64,000 nucleotides of DNA, from NCBI RefSeq assembly GCF_001039355.2, contig NW_019775631.1:140957-204956 (forward strand). The letters are read 5' to 3'. The number at the start of each line of letters is the position of its first letter. Positions within the stretch are counted from its first letter, which is position 1. Made by a program: the position numbers and the translations under genes. The notes beneath the pieces were generated by a model, which saw only the letters and a program-made list of their open reading frames with translations, was not told where the DNA came from and searched no databases. This DNA comes from Lingula anatina (lineage: Eukaryota > Brachiopoda > Lingulata > Lingulida > Lingulidae). Shown one piece after another: positions 50,406-62,647 of the stretch.

Positions 50406-51064
50406 TGGTTGGTTGGTGGGTCGGATACTGAGATAACTGAAAAAATACAAAATGTCAAAATCATCTGTTCACACTGACATTATAACTTTCCCTTTCACCA
50501 TTTATGCACTGCCCATGCATCATCATGTTCAGCAGCACTTGGGAAACCAATGAATTAATCATTTTTCTTTATCGGTTACTACTACCCCCTTTCTCCCTTA
50601 AAATTACGCGATAACCCAATACAGCAACACCAGGGAAACCAGTGATTAATCACACGACGAAATGCTGTGTTCACCTCTTTTATTTCTCCCACAGGTACCG
50701 CCTTTACCTGCTATACCTGCACCAGCGTTCTGAACAGTGGGTGTGACGGAGCGTTTACAGTGAGTAACCCTAGCTCCCTCTCCGGCAACTGTACCACGGC
50801 ATGCTACAAGGCTACAACCACCGTGGATACTTTCTTGGGTAAGATCACGACCGATTTTAAAAAATCGATAAATAGAAGAAAATAATAATGATAATAATAA
50901 TAAAGAATTCAAAAAGTATAATTCAGGATAAGCCCGCATGCCTAGTTCATCTAAATAGAGCAATCAGTGATCAATATTCCATTGTAGGCCCGTTTTTGGT
51001 AATCTCAGTGCCAAATAGCAAGAAATTAACTCGAATAGGCCAAAATACAATACATATTTATTCC

Positions 51065-51097
<33 letters not shown>

Positions 51098-52059
51098 GAA
51101 AAATGAGTTATTTTGGCTGAGGTCAGTGCACTGACTACTTTTCAAGTTAAATCAATGAATTTTATTTAATTCAAGATTAACTTCTCTGTATACTGACGCA
51201 CTTGTCTCTTTACGTTATAATTTTCTAATCTTTAATTCCCCAGGATCGTCAACAACGTACACCAGGGGATGCGCCTCCACCACCCCGACCTCGTTCACCT
51301 GTTCCAGCAGCACCGCAGGCATCTCTGGTCTGGCCAGCGGTTCTACGGAGTCCTGCTACTGCAACACCGATAACTGCAACTCCGCCTCAAACCTACTGCC
51401 CTCTATCGTCCAGATCGTCACGATTGTCGCTGCAGCTTTATTCTTCCAGAAGTTCTAGAACTTTTGAATGCAATTAGTCAGCTTGGGGAGTAGGATCATC
51501 GCCACGAGATTGTAATAATTAGAATACATAGCTCTGAGAAAGGGAGGACAGTTGATTCGTTTTCTTCTCATCATATAGTTTATATAAGCGCATGTACCAT
51601 TAGGCAATAGTCCCTAAGTGCATAATATTTATTTGCGGGGGCTGTAAGATTAAACGCTAATAAATCGTCGTCAGTCTGAAACCGAAACGCCTGCAACGCC
51701 GTTTTTTCCCCACACTTATTGTGATGTTCATTTTAACAAAAGAATAAAACGGGTTTTAATTTTGAGCTCTCAAACAAGAGACTGTGGTATATTTTAATAT
51801 TAAGATATATTAAAACGGGTTGAGTTCAGAAATCTTCCATAAATAAATGTTTGCTACTGACAAAATGTGTGGATATTATTTTAATATTCGAAACTAATTA
51901 TAGGCCTATCTATCGGTATATCATCATTGCATGCTAGCGATTTGTAAAAGACCAATTAAATATGCCAGAGTGCGTCGTAAACATATCACTTAATATAACA
52001 GCGTAATTCGCATACATCCAATGTAATAGATCTCATATTATTCTATATATAAATATATC

Positions 52060-52095
<36 letters not shown>

Positions 52096-52105
52096 GAGGA
52101 TTCTT
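47610..52105. repeat. K unit, near-identical copy of 42310-47608
   Basis: A block of about 4.5-5 kb repeats the intergenic retroelement tail, the short foldback, all three Ly6 exons and both introns with few substitutions. The main difference is about 480 bases missing in intron 1 near 49916. Confidence 0.85.
49461..51458 (+). CDS. Ly6/LU three-finger GPI-anchored-type protein, copy K (complete)
   Basis: Exons are 49461-49509, 50695-50838 and 51244-51458, giving 135 codons plus TAG. The deduced protein is the same as that of J; the visible exon differences (TAC/TAT, TGT/TGC, CTG/CTA) are silent. All LU cysteines, the NCT sequon and the GPI-type tail are present. Either a very recent duplicate or the other allele of J; the n at 47609 leaves both open. 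Confidence 0.88.
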
Positions 52106-52953
52106 CGTTCTAAAGCAGGCGTGGCTTCATCTATTCGCAAAAGTGACAAGCACTGGCTGATGCTCTGTAAAGCGGGCCCTCAATCTAAAGCAGCACTATA
52201 AACTGTACCTCTCTATGGGCAAAGGGCCATCAGGTTGCCTCCCACCATAAGGATAGAATGATCTGGTATCAGGGGCGTCATAGTATACAAAATTTTAAAT
52301 ATATAATACTATCATTTAGTACCAGACAACTAGCGCACCCTGTGGTCAGTGAGTGGCAACAGAATGCCCCATTATAACTTAACCCTCCATCTCATTAATA
52401 CCCCTTTTCTGTGTGCAGCACCCATAACCTCGCCTTATTGGACAATGTGAGCACGGTGAATGGTAAACATTCCCCTTTTCTTTAACACGGGAGTTCAATC
52501 GGTAAAGGAAGTGGTGTTTACTTTACAAGCGCCCAGCCACTCAAAACAAATATTCTTGAAAAGCCGCCAGGTTGAAATGTTGAACAAGCTCCGCCCTGTT
52601 CAAAAGCAGTTTTCACGGTCAACATGACCAAATAAACAACGCCAAACGTTTTGACATAATGATGTCTTTGAAACTTTCCAAACTGAGGGCACAGTTTTCA
52701 TATGATATTGCTCTCCTATCATTAATCTCGTTTTCAAATTAAAATATCATGTAATTAAATGCGAAGATGAGACCACTCCTCTACAGTAAGTCGATGTTGT
52801 AGTCAAGTCCCCGTCGTGAGAGTAAGGCGTTACTAGAAGGTAAACCAGGGGGTTTTCAGAGCTGTATAATTCAGATTTTCGGAGATGTAACGACATTTTT
52901 TCAGAGTTCAACAATAACCTGTCGTTTGTAATCCTTAATTTTAAAACACGGAG
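51459..52953. other. Intergenic between K and L
   Basis: The first 640 bases repeat the 3' flank of J, including the GT array. From about 52106 the sequence is unique in this window, with no exon recognised before the start of L. Confidence 0.5.
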
Positions 52954-53858
52954 ATGAAATCGGAGACCTTATTCATTATTTCCACGACGTTCATTGCTCT
53001 ACTTTGTGACGCAGGTAAGTACAATACTGAAAATTATACTTCTTTATTGAAATAAAGGCAAATTCTAAATCCTAAATCTTTCCACTGTCACACAAACTAG
53101 GGCCCATCCTATACACAGGATTTATCCACTCCTCTCTCTGGCCAAGCGCAGCGTTCTACCGATATAAATTGGTAAAGGCTTTGGCAGACTATACACACTG
53201 GAAATATGACTTTAGGACATTTTCAAGCGTGTTCAATACTCCGTTAATAAACTGTATCTGATTGTTCAAATTTTTCTTTATCAGCTGAAACCACGTGTAT
53301 CCCGTGTTACACGTGTTCCTCGGCAACACATCCGGGCTGTGAGGACCCATTCACCATGGTGGACCCGACCTCCGTCGCCAAGTCCTGCTATACTAAGAAA
53401 TGTTACAAGAACGTGGAGAAATCAGGTGAAGACGTGCTTGTGTTCTGAATTCATCCAGTCAAACGTACCTAAATAATTTATTAACTCTCACTCTTCGTTC
53501 AAATAAACGAACCAACCAATATAGTTATATCCCACAAGCCAGCCGTAGCCGACTTCGGGGAACTAGCGTGTCCGTCTTTCTATATGTGTTTCTTCGGCCG
53601 CTCCCCTCTAGCACACGCACAAGCACACAATTTAATGGTTTCATCACGTTATTTGTATGTGCAGGTGCCACGACTATCGTCACCCGTGGATGTGCCGCCT
53701 CCACCCATCTCACGGGATGCTCTTCCAACTCCCAAGGGACCACGTGCTTCTGCGAGAGCGACAACTGCAACGTGAGTGGGCGTGTCCTACCGAACTCACT
53801 TCTGGCAGTTACCATGGGAACTGTGACGATTCTTCTTCGACGGGCTATTTCAAATTAA
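52954..53858 (+). CDS. Divergent Ly6/LU protein, copy L (complete)
   Basis: Exons are 52954-53014 (61 nt), 53285-53425 and 53665-53858, giving 131 codons plus TAA, again with phase-1 introns. The signal peptide MKSETLFIISTTFIALLCDA is unrelated to the others. Exon 2 has TTCIPCYTCSS, GCED, SCYTKKCYK; exon 3 has RGC, TGC, TCFC and DNCN. The C-terminal tail (VLPNSLLAVTMGTVTILL, then RRAISN) is hydrophobic with a basic end and lacks the NLLPSIVQIV block. Introns are short (about 250 bases). It carries an extra cysteine at the exon 2 start. Likely the older edge member of the cluster, outside the homogenised set. AATAAA near 54146 may end the transcript. Confidence 0.87.
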
Positions 53859-54667
53859 AGTTTACAGAGACAATAGATGTATAAAGATATAAAGATATCT
53901 AGTATTAAAGCAGGACTGTGATGAACACCTTTATTTTCTAGCCAACTGTGTGACACTGCTATAAATTCCGGCTGAGATGCCGTGTGATAAGCATAATAAG
54001 CTTTACTTTATAAAGAGAATCGTCTTTCTTGTAAGATTTAATAAGTGCCGCATGCTCTTTCATTTAACATACAATGTGATTACGATCTCAACAAGAACAT
54101 TTATCATCACTGTCTTTATTCTTTTATGTATTTTATACTTTGTGTAATAAATTACTACATAAAAAGTCATTCACTTTTTTAGAGATGGTATCTAACAACT
54201 GAAGAATCAAAGGTTGAAATAAGACTAAGATACAGATAAGCAAGGTGAAAAAAATTTAAAAAACACACTACAATGGTGTGATTTTAAAGTGACAGGTATT
54301 TAAAAGAAAACTACCATATTATTTCATAAAATAAAAGCTGACAACAGCATAAAAGACAGCTTGGTAAACTAATAACTTCGCTAAAGATATACATAAAAAT
54401 GTACTAAGAAAAATTATCTAATAATTCTGGTAATTCCCCTAACGAATTTAATTAATTTTTTTCCAAATGGATTTTACAATTATTGTCTGGCATAACCAGG
54501 AGCACATTTGGGGCTTTATGTTACAAAAGCTGAAACCACTATTTCCTGACAATGTTTTCCATAGAATCAAAAATAAAGGTCAAAATTCCTTGAAAAAAAT
54601 TACCATTTTCTTCTTAATGAACTGTAATTGTAGTTTTGTGAGCTAATGCAAATACCTTCCATTATTT
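53859..54667. other. Intergenic between L and the convergent ubiquitin-reader gene
   Basis: AT-rich sequence with AATAAA words near 54146, probably the overlapping 3' ends of two convergent genes. Nothing else is recognised. Confidence 0.4.
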
Positions 54668-57600
54668 CTATTTCTTTTTAACTCTTTTATTACTCCTATC
54701 AAAGGCCTTGGATATGTTACGTATGTTTCTCTGAGTATGGTCAATTTGCTCCCCATATTGCTGCAGGACTGTTGTCATTTGCTGCTGAATGGTTTGGCGC
54801 TGGTTTTCCAACTCTGTTTCTTGTTGATGCTGAAATAAGTAAAGGATAACTGATAGGGTAAAAGATACTGCAGATATTGTTTATTCAACATTCAAGAGCT
54901 CTCATCCTTTTAATACAGAAATGTTTCAAGTAAAAAAAAAGCCAAACAATTTTTCAAAGCTAAAGCTGTACTGGTACCTACCAACATATTTAAAGCTTCT
55001 TCTCGTTCTCTCCTTTCTTCATCAGCTTTTCTCTTTTTTCTCTCAGATGTAGCCTACCAACAAAACCCAAAGAAAATAGACTAAACCTCATTTCACACAC
55101 ATGAACACAAAGACAAGTGCAAAGATGTATTTTGTACAGGACACTGCAAAAACTAAAATTCATGGGAAAGCAAAAATTAAATGTTTACATATGGTAACTG
55201 TTCATATTTCAGCCGAGAAATAGTGTGCTTTTGGACAAATTACAGCCATTAGTGAACTTCTCTCCCTTTTTGTGAAGCAGCTGTGGAGAAATTTTGCTTT
55301 ACTTTAAAATAAGTGGTAAGAAATAGAAAGAATGTTCATCTCAAGACCTTAAAAACTTTAAATGAACCAGAAACATTTACAAATCTAATAGCTCAATCAC
55401 AACCATTAATATACAGCTAATTCCCCTCCTTTGTTTCTCTTCATCACAATGTCTTATGTCAACAAATAGAATCATATACGATAACGATTCTAATATAAAA
55501 ACTGATCATCTACTACTCCGTACCTCTCGTCTTTGTCTCTCCTCATCTGTCCAGTAACTGGGACATTTCTTCCAAACTCTGGAATGTCCCCTCTCCCCGC
55601 AGGCTCCACACCTCATGTTACCCCGGGGGAACTGCTCACACCTGAAAACATTTTAAATTGATAGAGAAGAACATCATCAATGACATTGTGTTATAAGAGT
55701 AAAGTATTTTTTCTTCATACAACAACTAATATTGAAATTGTTTATGTCCAATATGTTGACATCTTGCTAGAGCATCTTTACCAGGGGATCAGGCTATCCA
55801 GATGAACAGACAGACATGGAAATATCCTAGGTAAATGATTGACAGAAAAATCTCTGAAATTTGCCAATAGTTGGAGAAAAACCCATCCCCATATCAAGCA
55901 ACTCCATAAAGCAGAGTCTTAGTCATATATTCAGTAAAGAAAAGTTCTTGTGTAAAAAAAAAAGTTTATAAGACTCACCCTGACTAGACATGCTTGAAGG
56001 CTGTCTATCCTCACAGCTAGGACCAGGAGAATCCTTGCATGGCTTTGGGTTCAGTAGATCTGGTAAACCGTCTTCATCATCACTGACATCTATAACCTCT
56101 TCTTTGACTGAGCCTCCTGGAAGTAATGATGAAAACTTCTCTAGCTTAAATTAAAGTCAATGTGAGGGCAGAAGTTGTTCAATTTTTATCACTTGGACAG
56201 AGTTGAAAATGAACCTTTAAAAATCCTTAAATACAAATCTTACAGGTGCCAAGCTCAATATTCAGATAAAGAGCAAAGATTTTCATCTCTACTTTCATCA
56301 TGCTGACATGGCTGTCTCATACGGATACGTAAGAGCATTTGACGATGATCAGTCATTAAAAGCAGAAATCTGTGAAAGGTTTTAAAAAATTCAACTTTGT
56401 GTGAGAAAGTGAAAATTTGCCACATTTTAAACATTCACACCACACTCAATGTTAACTCAACAACAACATCAACAAGAGAACTATGAGGACAGTGGTCAGT
56501 ATTTTACCTATTCCAGTGGCCATAATGGGACTGACTCTTGAACTGACCCTGGCTGTAGGTGTAGAGTGACTGGAATGACCTGGGGTCAGGGTTGGTTTGC
56601 TTTCACCACCAGAGGGCAGAGCAGTGCTGCCTGATTCACGTATGTGGTTTTGTCTGTGTCTCTGACGATATGCTTCAATCTGTGGAAGATTTGAAATAAA
56701 AAATGCAGAGATGAGAAAAATTTTGTTGAGGAAAATGTTGAAATCTCCCCTATGTGCAACATCTTAATCACAATTGTTTTCAAAATTTTAGACAGGACCA
56801 GGCAAAATGTTACCATATAGATAAGCATACCGCATGATATGAAAAGAGTCAAATTTTCTCATCATCATTTCAGTCCCTTACCTGCAGCTCTGAGTTTCTT
56901 CTTTCATTTTTAATTTCTTTAAAAAGGCTTCTACAGCTTTTTAGAGGTGTATTCATTGACCTTTGACCTCTTGCCCCTCCAGGTGGCCCTCCTGAACTCT
57001 GACCTCTAAGAGCAGATGATCCCATAGATCTTTGACCTCCAGCACGCTCTGGTATATTAAACTCATTATGAAAATGCCTGTCCAGGGCTGCAGCATTCTC
57101 ACAGTCTTTGGGAGTTCTGGTTTTGGAGGGAGAATGCTTGTCTGATACAAAATTGCTTAGAGAAACATCATCTTGGCCATTTTGTAACTGTCTAGCAAGC
57201 TCTTCATCTTGTCTCACTTGCTCTTTGTTCAACACTTCTAATCTTCTGTTCTCTTCCTCAAGAAGTATCCTTGCCAGAACTTGGTCTTCTGTTGCTTTAA
57301 ACCCAGATACAATCATGTTGTCAGAGAAAGCAAAGTGCTCCATGGTTTTATTTCCCTCCATAGACAGTCTCCTGGCCAACGCCTCATCTGTCTGAGAATT
57401 TTCGACACCAGGTGGCATTGTTGCTAATAGTATGTCCGAGTGACCTGCCTTTCTGGCCTCCTCTTCAAAAAGTCTTCTTGCCAGAGCTTCATCTTCTTGC
57501 AATACCTTAACGCTTTGAGAAATGTTTGCACTTGGTGCCCCCTGGAGACTTGTGTCTTGAACCTCCTGCAGACTGAGCTGCAATGCTTTCTTCATATCTT

Positions 57601-60600
57601 CATCTTCTTCATCTGAATGAATATCTGGGATGATTTCAGGACCATATTTTTCTTGTCCATATCTAACATTATACAGAGCTCCAAGAGGAAGTTTTCTGTT
57701 ATTGTCTGTTATACTATTAGGTAATATAGCACCACCAGGACTAGACCCATCTTCATTATAATGAGCACCTGGAAAAACTGAAGCACCAATTTCCTCTGTC
57801 ACATCTGTATCATTTTTTATAGTTCCTTGTACAATACCATCTGCTCTGTTATGACAAGTTTGTACCTCATCCCTGTTATATTGTATTTGATCCTCCAAAG
57901 ATGCCCTGGTACTTTGAAGGGAATGTATGTTTGCATTGTGGTCAGACAATACACTTTTCTTGCTCAGTTCTATAGCTTTTCTCAGGTCTTTGTCTTCTTT
58001 ATCCTCAGCAGGAACAAATGGGTTTGAGTTACTGGCAGATTTAGAGATGGTTTGGTCAACATAAGATTGGCTTTTGGTACTGCTACCAAATATTACACAC
58101 TGTTTACTAAGTTCCAGAGCTTTTTGAAACTCTTTGTCCTCCTCCATTTCACTGTGACCTGCAGGTTCTTCTTCTTGAGTGTTGCCATTTTCAGCTTGGA
58201 ATCTGGAAGCACTTTCTTCAGCTTTCATGCTAAGTTCCAGAGCTCTTTTCAAATTATCTTCCTCTTCATCAGCTTTTAAAGTACTCTGCACATCTTCGTC
58301 TATAAATAAACTTTCTTGGTTACCTGTTGGATGGATTTGGCCAATGGGGTCAGTAAGTGCAGTTTTCTTGCTCAGTTCTATGGCTTTTTTCAGTTCTGGA
58401 TCTTCTTCCTCATCTAGTTTAAGTGAATGGTGACTTACACTGTTGTCTGAGGTTAAGGAGTCCAGCCTGATTGCCATGCTTGCTTCTAAAGCCTAAAATA
58501 AATGTGAAATCTAAGAAATGGTCCAATTCTTTAAAACTACATCTAAGCAAATGAGCAAAAATGTTAATAAGCTTGGTAGTTGGATCATAAATGAAAATGA
58601 TCAAACACAAGCTGAACAACTCATCCTGTTAGCTTACGGCCAACCTGGACCATAGGTTGGAACAACATCTACTCACATCAGTCTGATGAGGGCCCATGTC
58701 CAGCTTGTGTTTGATATTTTCATTTATATCTAAGCAGAATGTAAATAAATGACACTTTTTGTCTTTATGAATGAAAAAAAAGACAATATTGAGACTAGTC
58801 AATGCATTTCTGGACTGGAACTTCGCCCACCCCTTTGGTAACTCAAGCCAATACCCAATAGTTTCAACTAGTTCTCATGACTCACCTGGTCCAGCATGAA
58901 CTGTTCTTCCTGGGAGTTGGAGGCATAGTCCAGCTGACTGGCACCATCACTGAGGACTGCACTGCTACCACTGGTGGTGGTGGTGGTTTTATAACTACTG
59001 TCACCAAATAAAAAACCGTCACCACCCTCGCTGTCTACCCCATGGACAGCGTTGTTCCCAGTGTAAAGTTTTGTGCTGGAAGGTATGTGATTGGTACCAA
59101 GAAAAGAAGCATTTGCAATGCTATAATTAACAGCATTATTTTTGAGAGTTTTTGTCTGATTGACAGTGGCAATTTCTGTCCTAGTGACAGTTGCGGTCGG
59201 TTTGGGTTTTCCAGACCTTCTATCGTCAGATGAAGGGGTAACATCAAGCCAAGTGGAATTTACAATGTCATCAGGTATATGGTTGTCACCAGATCTATCT
59301 AAGCCATAGACATTGTCCCCCTTTGTGACAGTTTCTGTCTCGTTGACATCAACTTTCTTGGTGACTAAATCTGCCCTAGTGACAGTTGCTGTTGGCCTGG
59401 GTTTCCCAGACCTTCTATTTTTAGATGAAGAGAATACAACATCCAGGTTTGAATGACTTCTTCCTCTCTGCCTGTTGTGTCCTGTTCCATGTCTCTGTAG
59501 CTCAAGATCACCATAGAGACCATCACCATAGAGACCATCACCGTAGTTACCATCACCATAAAGACCATGATCATAGTTACCATCAAAGTGGTCACCTTGG
59601 ATATCTAAAAAAAATCACGAAGAATTTTAGCGTAATTCGTCTATCACAGGCCGACTACATTCATGGTTTCCTATCTGTCATTTTTTTAGGCCAAATTGAA
59701 TTTACCTCGAAAAAAAAAGTAATTTTCTCCTTCTCAGGACTTGATGTTTTATCCAACTGCATAAATTCGTTTTTTAATTTAACTTTAAAAATTAAAAATG
59801 CCATGTCTCCTCTTATGCCTTAGAAAAAAAAAATCAGGTACTCTTATTTAAGGGATTTTTATCATTTGTGTGGTCTGAATTGGGAAAGATTATTATAACT
59901 GCATTGCAAGATATTTAGACAGAAAATTGAAAGGACTTGTGACAATTTTAATCCGGAATAGTATACTTTTGTTAAATTAAAACTTATGGTATAAAACATT
60001 ACTCTGATATTCGAAACCTTAACCTCTGTCATATAAATTCTTTTATATTTCAACACACACTAATATATACCCTGTAAAAACTTGGATCTAGCAGCATCAG
60101 TATCCTCATCACTCTCTGTGCGCAACAGAGCAATGCCAAGAAATACCTGTAAGTACAGAATGGAAAGATTAGTAATAAAAACAGGGTCTTCACTGTATTA
60201 ACACAAAGCCAGCAGCCATAATCACAATGTCAGTCTGGGGAACGCCAGCATAATAATAATAATAATTAAATAATAACGAGTAAGAGTTTCAATTCTTTTA
60301 TTTTGTTTTCTTATCACATTAAAATATTTTGCTATTGGTGTCTATAAAACTCACAATGAAGACATTTCAACTTCTGGGTCTATATTCACATCAAATACTA
60401 GACAAAGCATTCCAAGTGCAGGTCTCCAATAAAGCAGCTCAATACTTATTACCCATTTCTTAATATAAGATTTACCACCAAAATTTTATTGATTCTAAGA
60501 TGAGTTTTTTGGGATACTGGTTAGAAAAATCTTAGAGTTCTTCTGGACTATCCTGAAAATTTTAACAAAATCCATCCAAAACTCTCTAAGTCAAAGCTGT

Positions 60601-62647
60601 TAGCCAAAAACTGAATGTAAGGAGAGATAAAACCTCCTTGGTGGAGGTAATAATGGCAGTTTAGTGTTACCTGTAACTTTAACTGCCAGTACGAGGGCAC
60701 ATCATAGTGGACCAGATCTCGTCTCACAGGACCCAGGGTGGTGCTTACTATGTCTGGAAATAAATACCATGACAAATAGGTGGAACATATAGAAATAAAT
60801 ATAAGAAATTTCTTGAATGAAGATTATGCGTCCTTCAAAGAGACAGTATGGGAGTAATTACATTCAAATTGCAGTGCATCATTGTGTTGTTATTTTAATG
60901 ACAGCATTTCAAGACTCTGGTTTACACAGGAATATAATGCTATTGCCCATGCTGTTTTAATATCAGTAGTGGGAAGATTTGACAACAGTGAAACCATACC
61001 TAACTTTGTCACTTGGTGCTTTTCAAGAGTGATATCCATTAAAAACTACTGACCAAGGACACAGTCAATATGATCACATATCTGTAATAATTTTGCAACT
61101 AATTTATCACGTGAAACTATCACCTACCAGTGGCAGTGTTGTTGACCTGTTTACACACCTCCTCCAAGCACCTGTTCAGGTGTTTCTGGCGTCCCTGAAA
61201 ACACGATATCTGGCTATATTATTGATAAGGTGACAGCGAGCTACCATATGGAGAAACTTTTCAGCTTGTAAGAGATCATATATTGATGATGATAATAATA
61301 ACAAAAACAATAACAATAATAATACTTTTTTAATCAGAGCAACTTTAAGATTTAAGTTATTCATATATCATAGTGCACATAAAAATATATATATTCATAC
61401 TGACATTTACATAAATCAAATAAGTACAGGCCACTTAAACTAGTTAAAGAAAATGGAATTAAAGTGTTGCAGAAACATTCAGGTTTAATCTTTGGAACAA
61501 TGAACCGAGATTGAGTTTTTCCTACATGCAATGATTTTTTTTGTAAATCAAGACTTTCTCAAAGTACATAAATGTCAGAAATCCTCACCTTATTATAATT
61601 TTCTAAACCCTGTTTGATCAGGAGATGTGTGTTGTTTGGTGCTCTGTTTGTAATGTTGAACTCCACGGAGGCTAAATCTAGCAGTGGAATACCTTCACTG
61701 TCCCTAAAAGGAAATTTTATCCAACACTTTATCCAATTTTTTTAACAGACTCCAGATGTCTTTCATATCATAAATGACAAATGCTTAATTTTTTTTTCTT
61801 GACAAGACTGAAAAAATATGGGAAGCAAGAACTGAACATATAAACTTACTTTATGGCAAAATATTAGCTTTCAATCATTAACAAGTGTACGATATTAGTC
61901 CTAGTCTGGCAAATCTTTTAACAAATCTGACTTTCTGAATGTTATGTACAAAACCCAACAACTTTTTGTGTTTTCCAATTAAAAAAGAAGAAAGTGGACC
62001 TTAGGAATTCCTGAAATTGCAAATGCAAAACACCAACAGCTACAAGGTGGTGGTGGTGGTGGTGGTGGTGGTGGTGGGNNNNNNNNNNNNNNNNNNNNNN
62101 NNNNNNNNNNNNNNNNNNNNNNNNNNNNNNNNNNNNNNNNNNNNNNNNNNNNNNNNNNNNNNNNNNNNNNNNNNNNNNNNNNNNNNNNNNNNNNNNNNNN
62201 NNNNNNNNNNNNNNNNNNNNNNNNNNNNNNNNNNNNNNNNNNNNNNNNNNNNNNNNNNNNNNNNNNNNNNNNNNNNNNNNNNNNNNNNNNNNNNNNNNNN
62301 NNNNNNNNNNNNNNNNNNNNNNNNNNNNNNNNNNNNNNNNNNNNNNNNNNNNNNNNNNNNNNNNNNNNNNNNNNNNNNNNNNNNNNNNNNNNNNNNNNNN
62401 NNNNNNNNNNNNNNNNNNNNNNNNNNNNNNNNNNNNNNNNCTGGCTGTGGGTATGGTTTTGACAAACAAACAAAAGGAAGCTTGCTTTACCTAAGGATCA
62501 AATCAATAAAGTGTTCAGCCTGCCAAACATGGCAGTGTCGCGGTCCTCGCATGGCTTTCTCCCTGTACAGTTCCGTTTTTTTCTTGGTGCCACCAACTTT
62601 ACGGGAATACTCTGCAAAGGTCATCAGCTGGTCAGTGCTGGCTGTGC
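54668..62647 (-). CDS. Multi-UIM/MIU-like ubiquitin-reader protein with SIM-like motif and CCHC zinc knuckle
   Basis: Exons from 5' to 3' on the minus strand are 62491-62647, 61589-61703, 61128-61194, 60671-60753, 60071-60146, 58886-59604, 56882-58492, 56508-56679, 55979-56116, 55524-55641, 54982-55053 and 54668-54829 (TAG). All joins keep frame except 55979/55641, which needs one more small exon or has an error. The 5' exons encode an unrecognised region (HCHVWQAEHFIDLI, GRQKHLNRCLEEV). Exon 58886-59604 has YGDG repeats and twice GKPxPTATVTR. The 1.6-kb exon gives UIMs such as PELKKAIELSKK, NLKRALELSMK, DLRKAIELSKK and DMKKALQLSLQE, then DEALARRLFEEE-type MIU-like motifs. Later exons give EEVIDVSDDED, CGACGERGHSRVWKKC and a Gln/Glu-rich coil ending NKRVKKK. 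I do not recognise a named orthologue; ubiquitin/SUMO binding is inferred. The true N terminus is unclear. Confidence 0.8.
56882..58492 (-). other. UIM and MIU-like repeat exon
   Basis: One 537-codon open exon. Counting from its first Met at 58477, UIMs (acidic patch, L..A..LS) lie at about residues 23-38, 70-86, 112-127, 160-175 and 289-305. One more UIM is assembled across the upstream splice junction (EEQFMLDQ + ALEASM). MIU-like motifs of the form DExLARxLxxEE lie at about 328-342, 362-375, 396-410 and 422-435. UIM and MIU helices bind the Ile44 patch of ubiquitin in opposite orientation in known proteins. Confidence 0.8.
62047..62078. repeat. (GGT)n microsatellite bordering the gap
   Basis: About ten GGT units run directly into the n block. 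The array probably caused the gap. Confidence 0.9.
62079..62440. other. Assembly gap (362 n)
   Basis: It lies in the intron between exons 62491-62647 and 61589-61703, whose phases join in frame (AG + G). No exon need be missing, but one of length divisible by three could be hidden. Confidence 0.95.

Noticed and set aside
58179-58433. Plus-strand serine-rich frames opposite the UIM exon
   Set aside because: They are shadows of the acidic repeat exon on the minus strand.
59365-59595. Met/Val-rich minus-strand frame in the UIM gene
   Set aside because: It is the wrong frame of exon 58886-59604. The frame that joins both neighbours reads GDHFDGNYDHGLYGDG and stays open for 239 codons.
62491-62647. 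HNH-nuclease-like reading of HCHVWQAEHFIDLI
   Set aside because: It recalls the CHVWQADH word of ZRANB3-type HNH domains, but the following zinc or catalytic residues are not found in the next exons.
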